The notes under the pieces were generated by a model. That model was not told the origin of the DNA. It did not search any database and saw nothing but the letters and a program-made list of their open reading frames with translations. DNA of 7,986 nucleotides from an uncultured Alphaproteobacteria bacterium (GTDB lineage Bacteria > Pseudomonadota > Alphaproteobacteria > Rhizobiales > Ancalomicrobiaceae): assembly GCA_937892955.1 (NCBI GenBank), contig CALBKH010000017.1:1-7986 (forward strand), given 5' to 3'. Positions 6,224 to 7,986 of this stretch are shown in pieces. Position 1 is the stretch's first letter. Every line of letters starts with the position of its first letter. A program made the translations under genes and the position numbers.

Positions 6224-6228
6224 GGGAG
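6224..6228 (+). promoter_or_regulatory. Shine-Dalgarno site of the DUF2793 gene
   Basis: GGGAG lies nine bases before the ATG at 6238. It supports this start over the ATG five bases upstream (6233), which is in another frame. Confidence 0.55.
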
Positions 6229-6237
6229 CGAGATGGA

Positions 6238-7617
6238 ATGACCGACACCCACAATCTGAAACTGCCGTGCATCGAAGCGGCGCAGGCGCAGAAGCACGTC
6301 ACCCACAACGAGGCGCTGCGGGCCCTCGACGCGGTCGTCCAACTCGGAGTCGAGACGATCGGCCTCGCCACTCCACCGTCGAGCCCGGAGGAGGGAAGGC
6401 GCTACATCGTCGCCGCGGGCGCGAGCGGCGCCTGGGCAGGCAGAGCCGGTGCGGTCGCCGCATTTCAGGACGGCGCCTGGGCCTTCTTCGCTCCGAACGA
6501 AGGCTGGCTCGCCTGGGTCGCCGACGAGGCCATGATCCGCGTCTTCGACGGCGGTGCCTGGATCCCCTATGCGAGCGGCCTGACCTCGGTGAACCCGGTT
6601 CCGCTCGTCGGTGTCAACACGGTCGCCGACGCCACCAACAGACTGGCGGTGAAGGCGAACGCGGTCCTGTTCTCGCACGACGACGTGACGCCGGGCGACG
6701 GATCGGTCCGCCACATGCTCAACAAGGCCGCGGTCGACAGGACCGCTTCGGTGCTGTTCCAGGACGGCTGGTCGGGACGGGCGGAGTTGGGGCTCGCCGG
6801 CTCCGACGATTTCGTCGTCAAGGTTTCCGCCGACGGGTCGACTTGGCGCGAGTCGATCCACGTCGACCGCACCGACGCCACGGCCGCGTTTCCCGGCGGC
6901 CTGCGCCATGCCGCGAGCGGTCGGGCCACCGCCACCCTGATCCACGCGTTGGGAGGCACCGGGGTGACCTCGGTCTGGGAGAACTCGACGCCCCACGCCG
7001 GGTTGCCGCGGCAGTCGACGATCGCCTCGGTGTCGGGCGATCTGATCACGATCACCGGAACCAACGCCGACCAGTCGTTCCAGAACTCGACGATGCAGGG
7101 CTGTGCCTACGTGCGGCTGTGGAACGTCTCCAAGTCGCCGAGACAATCGGCCTGGATCCGCGCCATCGGCACCGCGTCGCAGTTCTACGTGAAGGACGCG
7201 GCCGCGGTGGCGGGATGGGCCCCGGGCGAGACCATCCAGGTCGGCGAACCGGTCGGCGCCGTCGACGGCCTCAACACCACCAGCGACATCGTCGCCGTCG
7301 ACATCTCGCAGATGCTGCAGAAGGAGACCGGCGCGGTGTTCCGCCAGAGCGCCGTGTTGCTCGGCGTCGGTTTCGCCACCGGTGGCGCGGTCGGCTGGGA
7401 CGCCCATCTGGGTTTCACGCCCACCGGCGCGAACGGCACCTTCTTCTCCGTCTACAGCGCCATCGTCGGCGCGCTGACGTCGGCGATGGTGGTGGCCAGC
7501 ACGTCGCAGCTTTCGCCGATCTCGAATTCCAACCTGCTGCTCATCCGCGAACGCACCGCCAACGGCGGGAGCTTCACGGCCGGCGCCGCCGTGCGCGTCC
7601 GCGGCATCTACACGTGA
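6238..7617 (+). CDS. DUF2793-type phage/GTA spike or tail-fibre-like protein
   Basis: This 459-residue protein opens with the hallmark of the DUF2793 family: LKLPCIEAAQAQKHVTHNEA (7-26), followed by LDAVVQLGV, PPSSPEEGRRYIVA (46-59) and repeated short Trp-rich strands (GAWAG, GAWAFF, GWLAWV, GGAWIPY) up to about residue 111. A second family-typical block (about 122-221) includes LVGVNTVADATNRLAVKA, HMLNKAAVDRTASVLFQDGW (159-178), GRAELGLAGSDDFVVKVSADG and FPGGL. The last 238 residues are Thr/Ser/Gly/Ala-rich, beta-predicted and hydrophobic near 370-425, and end in AAVRVRGIYT. I do not recognise this part; it is in the position expected for a receptor-binding or trimerising domain. Established knowledge: the family occurs in alphaproteobacterial phages and GTAs, including proteins tied to attachment to surface polysaccharide. 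No signal peptide is seen. The gene stands alone, with no head, tail or lysis gene in the window, so it may be a prophage or GTA remnant, an outlying GTA gene, or a repurposed adhesin. Confidence 0.88.
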   Translation: MTDTHNLKLPCIEAAQAQKHVTHNEALRALDAVVQLGVETIGLATPPSSPEEGRRYIVAAGASGAWAGRAGAVAAFQDGAWAFFAPNEGWLAWVADEAMIRVFDGGAWIPYASGLTSVNPVPLVGVNTVADATNRLAVKANAVLFSHDDVTPGDGSVRHMLNKAAVDRTASVLFQDGWSGRAELGLAGSDDFVVKVSADGSTWRESIHVDRTDATAAFPGGLRHAASGRATATLIHALGGTGVTSVWENSTPHAGLPRQSTIASVSGDLITITGTNADQSFQNSTMQGCAYVRLWNVSKSPRQSAWIRAIGTASQFYVKDAAAVAGWAPGETIQVGEPVGAVDGLNTTSDIVAVDISQMLQKETGAVFRQSAVLLGVGFATGGAVGWDAHLGFTPTGANGTFFSVYSAIVGALTSAMVVASTSQLSPISNSNLLLIRERTANGGSFTAGAAVRVRGIYT

Positions 7618-7631
7618 GCGGGATGGTTCCG

Positions 7632-7695
7632 TTCGCGACCCGAGACCGCGAAGTGGTGAGGCGTGCCGACGCGTACGGGTCATGGCCACGACCCG
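7632..7695. terminator. Possible bidirectional terminator region between convergent genes
   Basis: The 133-base gap between two convergent stops holds two short dyads: TTCGCG (7632-7637) with CGCGAA (7647-7652), 9-base loop, and CGGGTC (7676-7681) with GACCCG (7690-7695), 8-base loop. Both stems are 6 bp and neither is followed by a T-run, so intrinsic termination is only a guess based mainly on position. Confidence 0.25.
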
Positions 7696-7750
7696 CGCCG
7701 GGTACCCCCGCCCGTGGACCGGCAGGACGGGCCGCATGGCGCCGCGGCGA

Positions 7751-7986
7751 TCAGCCCGACACCGGAAGGCCGCCCTCACCATCGGCGGCATCGGTGCCGA
7801 GGCAGGCGGTGACGACATCTCGGAAGAGATCCACCTCGCCCTTGTAATCCGTCGAACGCGGAAGATCGACGAGAAAGACCCCCTCCGCGCCGATCAGATC
7901 GGGATCGATGTCCTCCCGGCGGCAGACGAACCAGTTCCTGACGACATCGGCATCCAGGTTTCGGGCGGCGGTCACGATCTTCTCAT
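7751..7986 (-). CDS. C-terminal end of an unrecognised protein (5' end outside window)
   Basis: The last 77 residues of a minus-strand gene are visible, entering from the right edge and ending with TGA at 7753-7751. The frame reads EKIVTAARNLDADVVRNWFV, then CRREDIDPDLIGAEGVFLVD, ending GGLPVSG. The codon pattern (G/C-rich third positions), the alternating hydrophobic strand (AEGVFLVDLP) and the final amphipathic helix (DLFRDVVTACL) suggest a real alpha/beta protein. It is too short for family assignment. The apparent start at 7975 is GTG inside an open frame and is probably not the true start, because the frame continues to the edge. Convergent with the DUF2793 gene, 133 bases apart. Confidence 0.6.
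   Translation of the reverse strand, partial: EKIVTAARNLDADVVRNWFVCRREDIDPDLIGAEGVFLVDLPRSTDYKGEVDLFRDVVTACLGTDAADGEGGLPVSG

Larger units (their letters stand above)
6010..6237. promoter_or_regulatory. Divergent intergenic region between the glycosyltransferase and DUF2793 genes
   Basis: This 228-base region must hold the start signals for the minus-strand glycosyltransferase run and the plus-strand DUF2793 gene. I see no strong sigma-70 pair on either strand. It does contain an imperfect hairpin at 6117-6145 and a smaller one, CGGTC (6153-6157) with GACCG (6165-6169). Promoter assignment is left open. Confidence 0.4.

Noticed and set aside
6010..7818. Minus-strand open frame continuing upstream from the glycosyltransferase for about 600 more codons, opposite the DUF2793 gene
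   Set aside because: Its translation is an Arg/Asp/Gly-rich low-complexity stretch with no domain. It is codon-aligned to the DUF2793 gene, so it stays open only because that gene avoids TTA, CTA and TCA codons. The glycosyltransferase happens to share its phase.
6102..7847. 581-codon plus-strand frame overlapping the DUF2793 gene in another phase
   Set aside because: Composition is Arg/Gly/His-rich without domains, as expected of an off-frame reading of GC-rich DNA; the 6238-7617 frame has family motifs and an SD.

Overview
This is a GC-rich window (roughly two thirds G+C by eye) whose gene content points to an alphaproteobacterium. The best taxonomic marker is the DUF2793-type protein at 6238-7617, a family I know mainly from alphaproteobacterial phages, prophages and gene transfer agents (GTAs). 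The species cannot be fixed from the sequence. There are six genes, two of them cut by the window edges. I see no tRNA, rRNA, CRISPR array, insertion sequence or integrase.

Layout. Four genes lie head to tail on the minus strand, in transcription order from 6009 down to 1. They are a GT4-type glycosyltransferase (6009-4507); a three-part protein with a sulfotransferase-like P-loop head, a long coiled coil and a C-terminal beta-rich domain (4381-2402); an FkbM-methyltransferase-like head on a very long Ala/Glu-rich coiled coil containing 42-residue repeats (2334-499); and the start of a P-loop, sulfotransferase-like protein (506 to beyond position 1). The last two overlap by 8 bases (ATGAGTGA) and are probably translationally coupled. 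The other gaps are 125 and 67 bases. Diverging from the glycosyltransferase across a 228-base region is a plus-strand gene for a DUF2793 spike or tail-fibre-like protein (6238-7617). Converging on it from the right edge is the C-terminal end of an unrecognised protein (7986-7751).

How the genes may work together (inference). A glycosyltransferase, two sulfotransferase-like P-loop proteins and an FkbM-like methyltransferase form a plausible set for building and decorating a cell-surface glycan such as capsule, exopolysaccharide or O-antigen. The unusual point is that two of these enzyme-like heads are fused to long coiled coils. One coil has grown by in-frame duplication of a 126-bp unit. By analogy with WbdD, the E. 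coli O9a chain terminator whose coiled coil sets O-antigen length, these coils could be scaffolds or length rulers. The neighbouring DUF2793 protein belongs to a family linked to phage/GTA surface structures that contact cell-surface polysaccharide. The locus therefore pairs glycan-modifying genes with a possible glycan-recognising protein.

The very long open frames opposite the real genes (up to about 1100 codons) are side effects of GC-rich codon use and were not annotated.
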